The notes below the pieces were generated by a model. It did not search any database, was not told the DNA's origin, and was given only the letters and a program-made list of their open reading frames with translations. A program made the position numbers and the translations under genes. 64,000 nt of DNA from contig OY821747.1 in assembly GCA_963682055.1 (NCBI GenBank), positions 30,998,126 to 31,062,125 of the forward strand. The letters are read 5' to 3'. Below, piece after piece: positions 1 to 11,945 of the stretch; within the stretch, counting starts at the first letter, position 1, and every line of letters begins with the position of its first letter. The stretch comes from Primula veris. Lineage: Eukaryota > Streptophyta > Magnoliopsida > Ericales > Primulaceae.

Positions 1-185
1 ACACTAAAATTGCATTTTACAAATTCTACCAATTCTAATGAAATTAGTAATTATACAGTATAACATAGCTTTATAAACAATATTTTAGTATTTTTTTTTT
101 CTTCTTGTTAACATGTTTTATTGAAATAGAAACCTATATATACATATATAATTATAAAAATAAAAATAAAATAAAATAAAAAAAC

Positions 186-296
186 CTTGGCTTCGTAAAT
201 GCGGGGGCCGTGATAAGCGAGTACTTTTTCACCTTCGGTAAAAAAAGACGATTTGACCGGCTCGTTTTCACCGTCGCTCCCTTTTGAACTCACCAT
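186..296 (-). CDS. MRG family chromodomain protein, exon 1 (partial gene)
   Basis: First coding exon of a gene that continues beyond the left edge. The 37 codons start at an ATG (294-296) and contain the stretch FTEGEKVLAYHGPRIYEAK, the opening of the N-terminal chromo-barrel domain of plant MRG1/MRG2 (MORF-related gene) proteins. The frame ends in AAG followed by a GT donor at 185-184, where MRG genes also have an intron; readthrough past it gives only a hydrophobic AT-rich tail, as expected of intron. Members of this family bind methylated H3K4/H3K36 and work in NuA4-type acetyltransferase complexes and flowering-time control (known of the family, not shown here). Positions 1-185 are presumably intron 1. 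Identification rests on this short but very conserved block. Confidence 0.8.
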
Positions 297-950
297 TTTT
301 ATGTTTTATTTTCTTTATATTTGATGTATTTATTATTTAGGGATTTTGAATTTTGTGAAATTTAATTCAAAAACATTGACACACCCCGCCTTTACTCTCT
401 TGCAGAGAGAGAGAGAGATTTTGAAACTCTTTTTTAAGTTAAATTTACTCTTGTTTGTAAGCCTTGTTTGGTTCCACAATTTCATATTGGGGAAAATTCA
501 CCTCTCAAAACTGTGGCTCCCTTTTGCTAATAATATTGGGTTTTTTCAATTAAAATAAATTTATTTTATATTTTTTTTTATAAATTTTTAAAATATCATA
601 TTTAAACGAGCAACTAACACATCAAACATACGAATAAAATAGAGGCGATAAAGCTACCAAAATCTCCAAAATGTGTAGGTTTTTTTTTTTAGCTTTTAGC
701 TTTTTTAGTTATATTCCTCCAAAATCTATATTTAAAAAAAAAAAAAAAAACAGTGATATCAAACGCATGTGACTTTTTAAAATAAAAAAACTATAAAAAC
801 TATTAAAAAAACTTGATGTCAAACATCCACTATATTTTTGTTCATATGTTTTTTAGAATTTTCTTTTTATATTTCCCAAAATATTATTCAAATATAAAAT
901 CTGTAGCAAAATTATTGAAATGAAAATTTTCAATAATTAATTATATAATT
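297..950. other. MRG upstream region and interspersed repeat
   Basis: Non-coding. It starts with the MRG 5' flank, which carries a short GA run at about 405-420. From about 545 to 775 it holds an AT-rich repeat with a diverged relative at 20745-21010 (shared 'aaaatatcatatttaaacga' and 'ccaaaatgtgt' blocks, both ending 'agtgatAYCAAAYGCATG'). The stretch 857-945 resembles 3133-3215. No further gene seen. Confidence 0.5.
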
Positions 951-2959
951 TGTGACGGCGGAATAAAATCAACGTCTTAGCATTTATCGAGAGTAACAAC
1001 AAACTCATGTTTTACTCATCAAAGATGGCATCCAAAAAAAATTTGGGCATCACATTTTCACACATCAGGGTGACTAACATGTGGTGACGGAATAACATCA
1101 ACGTCTAAACAGTCATTTCGCAAGTATGTTTTGCGATTTTTCTCATCATAGATGACATCCAACATGTGTTGAGAGTTCTGGATTATTTTTCATATAAAAC
1201 GACTGGTTTATATGTTTATGGGTTGCACAAGCATAAACTTTATTTCGAAACGACAGGTTCGAAAAATAGTTTTGCTTTTAATGTGAATAGGTTCTCAATA
1301 CAGAGACACCAATTCGGCAAAACATACATCACTATATAAACACAATCGGGGAAATTATTATTTAGTCAACCCCTTTCGGTAGCTCTACTTGAAAAACGAC
1401 CAGGAAAGACGGTGAGGGTGGAGGGCACGAATGCCACTTAAAACCCGATCTCATTAGCATATCGACTTCCGCCTAGACATCGTATCCAAATAGGTGAGCC
1501 TATTTAGGGAAGGTTCATAATCTTTCCAACTTAAATGTGAAAATATATGATTTCGCAAATTACCATATTTTACACAAGTGTATATGGCAGTAAATAAATA
1601 TATAGATCGTACCTGCTTGCATGATTAAATAATATAGCAGTAGCATGATAGTACATATTAGCACAATCTAAATTTACCAATTTACACTAAGCAATATATT
1701 ACTCAATATTTATTTATTCTATTGCTATATGTGTAAGTTCTATACATGGTAACTAAATCATTCATGTACCTAATATATTTTATTTACCAATATACACGTA
1801 GGTTACATACATGGTAATTCACAAGATTCATTATATCATGAAAGTAATCAAATATTAACTCATGGTAATTTACTAATTACATTAATAAGTTCCAAGATCG
1901 CATGCATTGACCAGATATTAGACATATTTGAACTTGTATACTATTATGTGTATATGGTTAAACTATAGGGACCATAGCATAATATCAGTAAACTTATAAG
2001 TATTCTCTTACAACATTATTACTAAGTCAGCCCACAAGTTTCAGTATGGTTCAAAACTTGTCCCTACCGTTTAAAAAAAACAGTTTTGTTTTTACAGGTT
2101 TTACGGACATGAAATTGGTTAATTGAATACTCCTAACCATACACAATCTAGTTTACAGTATAAATTCCATTAGCTTTTTCAATCTAATTCAATTAAATAC
2201 CAAAAACTTAAACAATATTTATTGCTTACGTCCAAAACGAATAACTAATAACAAGTTCTTGTTTTTTCAAGTTAGATACATAGCTTGTGATATTTAATCA
2301 ATAGGAATCCTGTGATATACTATAGATTTTTACATACATACTACATGTAGTAATACTAAATAGATAACTACTGTGATGACAAAATATGCAGCTTATTTAC
2401 ATGGGTGATTTATGTATACAAGTTTAATGTACTATATTTACTGGCATGCAATTATCAACTATCACATAGGTTTGGTTTAATTATCAATATAGGCAGTGTT
2501 GGCACAATACCAATTTAACATGCACAGAACAATTATATTCTCCTATACATGCAGTTTACCGAAAACAGTTAATTAATTTATTTTATGTACCATACGTCTG
2601 GTATTTTGGAGAAGCTCGAAACGAACCCAATAAAACCCGGATAAAACTCAAGATTTATAGATAGCCAATATCCGTGCGTTTACCCAAAATCTCCAATATC
2701 CGCGAGCGTATATTTTATTTCTGCGAGCAAAGTGTCGATAACGTGTTGTGTGACATATTAGGTCAGTATATATATTATATAGGAGACATAGAGAGAGATG
2801 ACAGTAGGTTTTTATTATCAGAATGTATATGAATGAATGTGAAATACGACCTCTAACCCTCTTTATATAAACCCTCTTTATATAGATAGAGGGGTAGGGT
2901 TACAAGCCCACTTGGGCCCATAAAATACAAGCCCAATAGTCCAATAATATACTACAACA
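951..2959 (-). mobile_element. Truncated Ty1/copia LTR retrotransposon (5' part)
   Basis: The 5' portion of a minus-strand copia element of the same family as 3318-9836. It has a 5' LTR at 2744-2959, then the same primer-binding-site-like sequence (about 2723-2743, cf. 9617-9635) and an internal stretch: 951-1560 matches 8299-8935 nearly base for base. Homology stops abruptly at about 951, so the rest of the interior and the 3' LTR are missing. No long open frame remains. Confidence 0.8.
2744..2959 (-). repeat. 5' LTR of truncated copia element
   Basis: 216 bp with TGTTG...CAACA ends. Read on the minus strand it has the TATATAAAGAGGG promoter block seen in the LTRs at 3318 and 9636; the block is locally duplicated (two CTCTTTATATA units near 2857-2885), which makes it longer than the 201-bp LTRs of the neighbouring element. 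Confidence 0.8.
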
Positions 2960-3317
2960 ATTACATTTTTAACTAAAACATCTGTTTGTGAGTTTGAAAC
3001 TAAAGTTTAATAAGTTCCTTTGTTTGTGGCTTTTTTGTTTCAAGAATTTAATATCAGGGCAATCACCTCTAAAAGTCACATTTTTTTTATATATTTTTAA
3101 AATTTTTGTATCCTTAATTTCACTTTTATACTTCATATTTCCTACGCCTCAAAATAATATTTAAATATAAAATTTGTATCAAAATTGTTGATGTGAAATT
3201 TTTTAAATTCTTTTAGGAAAAATTACCAAAACATACGACTATTTTAAACTAATTATAAAAAAATTACACTCTAACACTTTATTCCCAAAACATACAACTA
3301 ATTAAAATTATAAATAC
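2960..3317. other. Spacer between two copia elements
   Basis: AT-rich non-coding DNA. The last ~90 bp (3226-3317) contain two 'CCAAAACATAC' motifs (accAAAACATACgac and cccAAAACATACaac) that recur in inverted orientation at 12885-12955. This suggests one end of an older element, later split by the copia insertion at 3318. Confidence 0.4.
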
Positions 3318-3518
3318 TGTTGTAATACACTATTAGCTACGTATATAGGGAGACAGAAGTAGAGAGAGGGGAGAACAGTATGATCTTTATTAATGAATGA
3401 ATATGAATGTATATAAAATACAAGACCCCTATCCCTCTTTATATAGATAGAGGGTTAGAGCTACAAGCCCATCTGGGCCCATTAAGTAAAAGCCCAAGAG
3501 TCCAATAATCTTACAACA
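3318..3518 (-). repeat. 3' LTR of copia element
   Basis: 201 bp, TGTTGTAA...TTACAACA. On the minus strand it shows a TATATAAAG promoter block (+ strand 3439-3450) and an AATAAAG polyadenylation-type signal further on (+ strand 3386-3396). This order (TATA before poly(A) signal) fixes the element's orientation as minus. Confidence 0.92.
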
Positions 3519-3530
3519 CTCCCCCTTTGG
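3519..3530 (-). other. Polypurine tract of copia element
   Basis: Minus strand reads CCAAAGGGGGAG and directly abuts the TGTTGTAAG start of the 3' LTR, the position where plus-strand DNA synthesis is primed in LTR elements. Confidence 0.85.
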
Positions 3531-3699
3531 ACGTCTTGAATTCTTCGTCTTCATGCAGTCGATCTGAGTCGAGTTCATTCGCAGTGCTAAACACATAAAA
3601 AACCTTAGGGACGGAAAACCCAGTGTGGGACAAAACCGGTACCTAGGAGAAACTGTGTAGCCGAATGATATAGACCGAAATTCTATGTAATTAACTAAC

Positions 3700-4290
3700 C
3701 ACAAAACAGTGTGCCTCATCAAAACCTTGTCGGAGCAAACCCAATGGGAAAATCTCTGATCGAAGGAAAAAGAGTGCAACAGTGGTAGTAGTAGGGGATC
3801 AACCATAAAACAGGTGCCTCATCAAAACCTTGCTAGAGTAAACCCAGTGGGAAAAACCTCTAGTCGAAGGACAAAAGAGTACACAGTGGTAAGAAGTATA
3901 CAACCGGATACTCCCCCTAATTTCGGCAATCTTAAGTGAGATATGATGGGAACGTGTCTCGCTAAAAACCTTGCCAAGGAAAACCCAGTGGGAAAAAACC
4001 TTGGTCTAAGGACAAAAAGAGTACACGAGCATGCGACTGGATGCTCCCCCTCACTTGCACACGACAGGGTGCGAAGATTTCGACTAAGTAGTAATTAGTG
4101 CAATAAGCATTCACCTGGATGCTCCCCCTCACTTGCACACGACTGGGTGCAAAGATTTCATATTCCAAGAAAGAGTACGAGCATTCGACTGGATGCCTCA
4201 TTTACTTACATACGACTGGATGCAAGAAAATCTAACGTGGAATAGAACGAGCATTCAACTAGATGCTCTTAAACTTCATTTGTGAAGATT
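3700..4290 (-). repeat. Tandem modules in copia 3' internal region
   Basis: Two sets of short tandem modules lie upstream of the polypurine tract. The first has three copies (from about 3711, 3812 and 3953) built on 'CTCATCAAAACCTTG...AAACCCAGTGGGAAAA'. The second has four copies of about 70-78 bp (from about 4028, 4107, 4178 and 4248) built on 'GAGCATTCGACTGGATGC' and 'CACTTGCACACGACTGG'. Their reverse complement resembles the 3' untranslated modules seen in a widespread plant copia group. Confidence 0.75.
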
Positions 4291-4439
4291 AATTTCGGCG
4301 AGAAATGCTAAATAGCATAATGTAGTCATGTCTCTCTTGATCAATAACAACAAGTTGTCTTCTATGACAAGTGTTTTATCTGGATCGTGAGACAGAACAT
4401 ATGTAATTCAAATATGACTAATACTAGCTCGAAGCCATA

Positions 4440-5660
4440 TACACTCTCTAGTCGTCTCATAGAGCACGAATAGATCAGAGTGATTCACTTGGAGTCATTC
4501 CAGGACCTCCAAGATGTCGCCTTATTCCTAATGGTAAAGACATACCATGTTAGGAATATCCCTTATGCGGGTCTGATAAGTAACCGGCATCGGTATAACC
4601 GAAAAAGGGTTGCGTTAGTTCGAGTACCGAATGGGGTAGGTACACTCGATGACGCAAATGGGATAAACTAGCCCACTTCCAAAATTACCATAAGGTAAGG
4701 GAATGTGTCTTTAGTGCCATTTCGATGGCAGCGTGTTAGCGCGATGTTGTGTCGAGCTATACCATTCATAACAGACGAGATGTTCGTCCTAGCACATTAG
4801 ACCAAGTACAATGATGCGCTTATTGTACTTAGATATGAACATTATGGTTCAATATCTCTTCATCGTCTCATCAGGGACGGACTGGGTCTATATCAATGTC
4901 TAGTGATCGAACGATCATGGGAGAATCTGACGACTTAGCGTCATGATGACTAAAACGTCATAACACCTTCTGGGTGTAGTCTGAATCATGGACTTAGATT
5001 CAATATTTACGGGACTCAATCATCAGGTTGAGTCACTACCGTGTCTTCCCAAAATCCTTCATCTCGAAGGCAAATCCAAAAATGGATCGCGTAATAAAAC
5101 ACGCAAGGGCATAATACTTGTTCAAGTATCCCAAGCTAATCAAGTACTCACTTAGGCGGTATACCACATCCGCTCGGATTATATTAATCCATATAGTGAA
5201 CGTCTCAGTCAATTGAGATCGTGTTCCGTGGTCAGAAACTACTTGATTTAAGCACATGAAGTCACACAGGGACCTTCATCTATATCTCTTTGTCTAAATC
5301 CCCATAGAGATAAAACCGTGACCACATTCAAGCATACTCAGTTTTTCAGAAACTACTAAACTGGTAAAGTAGGGGACTGTTATAATGTCCATTACGAGGA
5401 AATCAACCATCTCGTAATCAATTCCAAGGTGTGAGAGAAGCCTTGCGCTACTAGGCGAGCATTCTACAATCTCATTATTCTCATCACTTTTCCTTACGAA
5501 TAACCAAATAAACGAACTCGTTTAACATTGGTGGTGTTGGAACTACAGGTCCGAACACACTTTCGCTAAGGAGTCTACTTGGATTGCAAGTTTCCATTAG
5601 GCCAGTCTATTCTACGTTGACTTCAGGCAACGGTACATGGTTCCCTGTCATAATTTGTTC
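4440..5660 (-). pseudogene. Decayed copia pol: reverse transcriptase to RNase H
   Basis: Minus-strand remnants of copia polyprotein. Near 5480-5570 a frame reads SVFGPVVPTP, the start of the copia reverse-transcriptase domain. Near 4500-4600 pieces read GYTDAGYLSDPHK and, one frame away, ATSWRS, both RNase H landmarks (family form GYADAGYLSDPHKA and ISWRSTKQ). In-frame stops and frame changes separate them, so no functional enzyme can be made. The order, reverse transcriptase before RNase H on the minus strand, agrees with the LTR orientation. Confidence 0.75.
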
Positions 5661-8600
5661 ATATTATCAGTCGTCACCGAATATATGAACAAGTAATCAA
5701 TGACAGTCTCGTTTCGCTTCAATATCGTCTAAGATATCATGATCGACAGATATTTCGAGATTCTTAGGATGAAGAGGAAATCACACATCTCCTTGATCCT
5801 TTATAATCTCGTGCGACAAATGAGTTTCAGTTCACCACCTCTGGGGCTGAACGAATTAAGAACCGGTCAACTTCCTTATATGTTGGGAATGACGACAGAC
5901 TGACGGCCGACGGCAGCGTCCTTTGCTTGGCGGGTTCGGCCAAAACAACGTGTTACGACAGGAACACGGCGTCCGACAGGGACGTCTATCCTTGCAAGCA
6001 TTTTGCAGCAGGTATAAATGATCTCGTGACATCTCATAAAGTCATTAAATGCGTCTGACATTTAGTTAGACTTGAGGGAGTCTAGCACTTACTTATCACT
6101 AAGTGCAGTTTTGAGGATCAAGCTAAGACTGAGTGGGTTATGCCTCGTTACTTCACGTCGTTCCTTATCAACGGTAACGTGCAAATCTCCCCCTAACGAC
6201 GGGAAGAGCAGTCTTAGCGATGTCACTTTCGCATATCATGCGGTAAAGAGATCGCTTGCCAAGGTTACTCTATCAAATGATAGGCAGGGGATTCATAATC
6301 GACTTATGTCCCCTTCAGAGGTCCATATTTTGAACGCTATAGCGGCTCAATCAAAATATTAATTAAGCACTCCAAACACGCGTTAATATGAGACTTCTGG
6401 CTCATAACCAGTAACCAGCTGGTACGCATATGGTGTTTGAGTGTCTATGGGCCTCATAACGGACCAATGCAGCAAAATAGCATAACCCCACACGGAAATA
6501 TAAATCTTGGTGCGCAAGACCAAGAAATGCGTGCAATCATTTGCAGTCGCATCATCAAACTTTCCGTGAGTCCATTTGGGTCTGAACATAATCGACAGGA
6601 TGTTCAATTTCAATTTCCAAACTCAAGTAATTCAAATCGAAATTTCGATTATTACTCTTCGGAATTATCAAGTCGGCTAGACTTTTCAGGATAATCCGGA
6701 TCATGGGCCATCAACTTAATGATAGGGCTAAAAGTTTGGAAAATACTGCATTTCTGTGGACAACAATAATCATGTGACCTATTGTCGATGCATCAACCAT
6801 AACCATTTATATTTATGGTCCGTCTTATGGTTGGATAAGTCCACAATAACTCCTTCAATTCTTTACAAGAATTCTACGAGTTCTTTTCGTGAACTTTACA
6901 CATACTAGTCTTTCAAAGTGAGCATTAGTGGCATGAATTTCGGATTAATTACGAAATATATTCTCAGAGAGAATCCAAATGCGATGCGATTATAAATCAA
7001 GCATCGTCTTTTGACCCGGGAATATCTCATCCGGTCAATGCCATAATATCAAAATGCTCTTATCAATCGACGACAGGCGAATGATAGTACAGACAATCAT
7101 GTTTTAGCATTTAAATCATTTATCATTTCGACGACAGGCGAAATGATAAGGTAATTTTAAATGCTTTAAAGAATGTGGTAGCAACCACTTGAAAGACATT
7201 TCAACTCCTCTAAAATACGCTTTTGGTCGTATTGAATGGAGGCTATGTAAAGAAATTTTAATTCTTTCATGAGCTATTACCAGATAACACTGGTTTTCTC
7301 GAATATTTTATAACTCAACAAGGTACGGCAGGACCTACATGAGTATAAGACCTCATACTTGACAAATCAATTTGGTTTTACCAAAGATTTCGATTTGGAA
7401 CGACAGGTCCAGAATCGTTGTCACTGAGTACTCTTTTAGGCAAATAGTTGGTGAAATTATGTGGTACACTGTTACCCACTATTTCTAAAAAACCAACTAC
7501 ACCACAAGTATTGCCTAAAATTTCATAATTTAAAGTTTGGTCACATTTGTCAAAGGAATTTGCTCAAAACACTTTAAATTATTTCGAGAAATTTCGTAAA
7601 CAGGCAAACCATAATCCAAAAGTATGTCCAAATGGAAAAATCATAATCCAAATGGAAAAACATAATCCAGATGAGCGAAAAAATGGCTCAATGATTTATC
7701 AAAATCAATAAAGAAAGGTATCAAACTCATTTGAGCCACAAAATCGGGGGTCTCAATAGTTTCCTTTCAATTAACTTTAACCACATTAGCATCGGTTTTT
7801 CCACCTTTATAATAGTTGTGAACTATTTAAGGAGTAACCGTGCATGACCTTTGTCTTTATAGCATAGAGTTGGCTCCTTGAGCATTATATCTTGCTTTGT
7901 GACAACGTGTCATATTGTTCCTTTCAATTACTGTCTTGGAGCCACAGGTTTTCGATTTTGACGATTGTCTAAAATCTCGCTTGGCTAGGCGATTCATCGG
8001 GATCGCGACAGTTCGAGGCAAATAACACTTGTCTCGGTTCTCGATTCGTGAAAAAAAATATACACGAAGAGCATTAATATCAGGCAAACAATTTGCCATT
8101 GACCCAATAGGATTAAAACTACTCACCGGGGTAATTTTTTTTATCCAATAACAGATGGGCGATAAAGGAATATGGTGAATATAAATTCACGATACTGCTT
8201 ATGGAATACAATTTCCAAGCTAGTATTTTGGGGAAGCATTGCTCCAATATGTCAATTTCAGACATTTGTTTACCATAGACGTCATCACGTCTCAAATGTG
8301 GCGGCGGAATAAAATCAACGCCTTAGCATTCATCGTGATGGTAATAACAAACTCGTGTTTTACTCATCAAAGATGGCATCCAAAAAAAATTTTGGGCATC
8401 ATATTTTCACACATCAGGGTGACTAACATGTGGTGACGGAATAACATCAACGTCTAAACAGTCATTTCGCAAGTATGTTTTGCGATTTTTCTCATCATAG
8501 ATGGCATCCAACATGTGTTGGGAGTTCTGGATTATTTTTCATATAAAACGACTGGTTTATATGTTTATGGTTTGCACAAGCATAAACTTTTTTTCGAAAC

Positions 8601-9616
8601 GACAGGTTCGAAAACATTAGTTTTGCTTCTCATGTGAATCGGTTCTCATTGATCGAACGACGGGTCGATACAGAGACACCAATTCGGCGAAACATACATC
8701 ACTATATAAACACACTCGGGGAAATTATTATTTAGTCAAACCCTTTTCGGTAGCTCTACTTGAAAAACGACCAGGAAAGACGGTGAGGGTGGAGGGCACG
8801 AATGCCACTTAAAACCCGACCTCATTAGGATATCGACTTCCGCCTATATCTTTCCTAGACATCGTATCCAAATAGGTGAGCCTAGTTGGGGAAGGTTCAT
8901 AATTTTTCCAACTTAAATGTGAAAATATATGATTTCGCAAATTACCATATTTTACACATGTGTACATGGCAATAAATAAATTAGTACATGATTAACTAAT
9001 ATTTTAGATTGTACCTGTTTGCATGATTAGCATATATATTGCAATATATATTTCCTAATAAGAAAATCAAATTAATCAAGATTATCAAATCTAGAATTTA
9101 TTAGTAATTACCAATTTACACTGGCAATCACTAACATGTGAAAATTTATTTATTGATCACCGGTAAGGGTTTCATAATTGCTTTAGAACATCACCACATA
9201 TATACATCAATACCAATACCCTGTACAAAATAATAGGTTTCACAGTGGTATTATAAGGTGTCAAATAGTTGTCAACGCCAGTGGTATTAACATGCAATTT
9301 ATATGTATATCCTATTCTCTCAAATAGCTGTACACCCTGTACTACAATTTTCATACAAACAATTCAACGTCAGTAGCTGTCAACTTGTACAACAATAGCT
9401 TGTAGATTTATACTGTCATTGAATCAAGGTTTGTTCCAAACTTAAACATGTCACCAAGTAATTACGGAGTTTATTCATGTTATGTTACAGAGAATTAATA
9501 GAACAAGTAGGGATTTAGTAATTGTACCGAATTACCAAGTGCTCCAATGATTGACCGGGAACAACAATAATAAAACCCTAGCTGTATTTTTTTTTTTTTT
9601 AATCTAATATCTCCAT
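5661..9616 (-). other. Copia internal region without open frame
   Basis: The 5' two-thirds of the element interior (gag, protease and integrase would be expected here). I see no frame longer than about 100 codons and no motif I would defend. The part at 8299-8935 is shared with the truncated element at 951-1560. The motif 'CGACAGG' recurs many times (e.g. 7071, 7131, 7400, 8602). Confidence 0.6.
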
Positions 9617-9635
9617 GAGCAAAGTGCTGATAACG
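9617..9635 (-). other. Primer-binding-site-like sequence of copia element
   Basis: Minus strand reads CGTTATCAGCACTTTGCTC directly after the 5' LTR. The same sequence with small changes is at the same place in the truncated element (2723-2743). The TTATCAGCAC core is typical of one plant copia group. Which tRNA would prime it I cannot determine. Confidence 0.7.
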
Positions 9636-9836
9636 TGTTGTAATACACTATTAGCTACGTATATAGGGAGACAGAAGTAGAGAGAGGGGAGAACAGTATG
9701 ATCTTTATTAATGAATGAATATGAATGTATATAAAATACAAGACCCCTATCCCTCTTTATATAGATAGAGGGTTAGAGCTACAAACCCATCTGGGCCCAT
9801 TAAGTAAAAGCCCAAGAGTCCAATAATCTTACAACA
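9636..9836 (-). repeat. 5' LTR of copia element
   Basis: 201 bp, identical to 3318-3518 except for one G/A difference. Followed on the plus strand by AATAC, the target-site duplicate of 3313-3317. Confidence 0.92.
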
Positions 9837-9890
9837 AATACTAAATAATTTATATTTTTTTAACATCTCTCTCCATATATATATACAAAA

Positions 9891-10025
9891 ATGTCAACTA
9901 CAATATTCGTGCTCCTATCTCCGCCACCTATCTCCACCACCTTCCGCCGCACCTCACTCCATCTCCGATCCCGTCACCACCTCCTCAAATCTCAACCCTC
10001 CATATTCCCCACACTTCTAATTTAA
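9891..10025 (+). pseudogene. Short GC-rich frame resembling a plastid transit peptide start
   Basis: A 44-codon ATG frame in an island clearly richer in C (about 9890-10060) than its surroundings. It begins MSTTIFVLLSPPPISTTFRR and is rich in Ser, Thr, Pro, Arg and His with almost no acidic residues, as in chloroplast transit peptides. It stops at 10023-10025 and no continuation is seen; the next kilobase is minisatellite. It may be a captured 5' end of a nuclear gene for a plastid protein inside a mobile element, or chance. The parent gene is not recognised. Confidence 0.35.
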
Positions 10026-10239
10026 CCTCAATCTCAACCGTCCGATCAAAACTCATTCCCCCAAGAACTTCATTTTTATTTTTTTTTATATGAATTAGGA
10101 TTTTGTTTTTATTCGATGGGAACGATGCTCATTTTTGGGGCATAATTGGTAAGTAATTAAATAATTGTGAATTTATCGCTTTCATTTTCCACCATAGCCA
10201 TACACAATATATTTTGTATTCATTAACACTTCCCTTCTT

Positions 10240-11945
10240 TGTGTTTTTGTTATTCATACACAATATATCGTTTATACATGCTTTTTAATACAAACATACA
10301 CAATACACAATTATACATACTATTAAATACAGGCATACATAATACATTTTTTATATATGTTTTTTAATACAGGCATACACAATACACTTTTTGTACATGC
10401 TCTTTAATATAGACATACACAATACACAATTTATACATGTTTTTTAATACATGTATACACAATACACTATTTATACATGTTTTTTAATACAGTAATACAT
10501 AATACATATTTTATACATGCTATTTAATACATGCATACACAATACACAGTTTATACATATTTTTTTAATACGGGCATACAAATACATTATTTATGCATGC
10601 TCTTTAATACCGACATACACAATACACAGTTTATATATGTTTTTTAATACGGACATACACAATACAGTATTTATACATGCATACACAATACATATTTTAT
10701 ACATGCTCTTTAATACAGACATACACAATACACAATTATACATGCTATTAAATACAGGCATACACAATACACTTTTTATACATGCTCTTTAATACAGGCA
10801 TACACAATATCCTTTTTGTACATGCTCTTTAATACAGGCATACTCAATACACAATACACAATTTATACATGTTTTTTAATACATGCATACACAATACACT
10901 ATTTATACATGCTCTTTAATACAGTAATACATAATACATAATACATATTTTATACATGTTATTTAATACAGGCATACACAATACACAGTTTATACATGTT
11001 TTTTTTAATACAGGCATACACAATACATTTTTTATGCATGCTCTTTAATACAGACATACACAATACACAGTTTATACATGTTTTTTAATACGGACATACA
11101 CAATACACTATTTATACATGCTCTTTAATACATGCATACACAATACATATTTTATACATGCTCTTTAATACAGACATACACAATACACAATTATACATGC
11201 TATTAAATACATGCATACACAATACACTATTTATACATGCTCTTTAATACAGGTATACACAATGCATATTTTATACATGCTCTTTAATACAGTCATACAC
11301 AATACATATTTTATACATGCTATTTAATACATGCATACACAATACACAGTTTATACATGTTTTTTTAATACGTGCATACACAATACATTATTTATGCATG
11401 CTATTTAATACAGACATACACAATACACAGTTTATACATGTTTTTTAATACGGACATACACAATACACTATTTATACATGCTCTTTAATACATGCATACA
11501 CAATACATATTTTATACATGCTCTTTAATACAGTCATACACAATACACAGTTTATACATATTTTTTAATACATGCATGCACAAAACATTATTTATACATG
11601 CTATTTAATACAAACATACACAATACACAGTTTATACATGTTTTTTTTAATACGGGCATACACAATACACTCTTTAATACATGCTCTTTAATACATGCAT
11701 ACACAATACATATTTTATATATGCTTTTTAATATAGGCATACACAATACATTGTTTATACACGCTCTTTAATACAGTCATACACAATACATTCTGTATCC
11801 ATTGACACTTCCATTTTTTTTTTTTCTTATTATTCATACACAATACAATTTTTATACATGCTCTTTAATACAGACATACACAATACATAATTTATACATG
11901 TTTTTTAATACGAGCATACACAATACATTATTTTTATATATTTTT
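10240..11945. repeat. ~40-bp minisatellite array
   Basis: About 40 tandem copies of a ~40-bp monomer of the form 'TTTAATACAGACATACACAATACACAGTTTATACATGCTC', with variants differing at fixed places (acag/cgg/aggc before CATAC; cactattta, cagttta or tattttа-like blocks before TACATG). Variants recur in the same order, so longer blocks repeat: the run from about 10515 resembles those from about 10955 and 11315. Short frames through the array are repeats, not genes. Confidence 0.9.

Larger units (their letters stand above)
3318..9836 (-). mobile_element. Complete Ty1/copia LTR retrotransposon, probably non-autonomous
   Basis: A full-length element in minus orientation. Its 201-bp LTRs (9636-9836 as 5' LTR, 3318-3518 as 3' LTR) differ at one position only (acaaGccc versus acaaAccc). 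A 5-bp target duplication AATAC lies at 3313-3317 and 9837-9841. A PBS-like sequence follows the 5' LTR, and a polypurine tract AAAGGGGGAG abuts the 3' LTR. Recognisable pol pieces (reverse transcriptase start near 5500-5650, RNase H near 4460-4640) are in copia order on the minus strand but full of stops and frameshifts. Near-identical LTRs with a decayed interior suggest a recent insertion mobilised by proteins supplied in trans. Confidence 0.92.

Noticed and set aside
3429..3806. 125-codon minus frame
   Set aside because: It lies across the 3' LTR and tandem modules of the copia element; composition and position show it is chance.
10240..11945. CRISPR-like array
   Set aside because: The spacers are not unique; units are contiguous variants of one ~40-bp monomer, and this is a plant genome.
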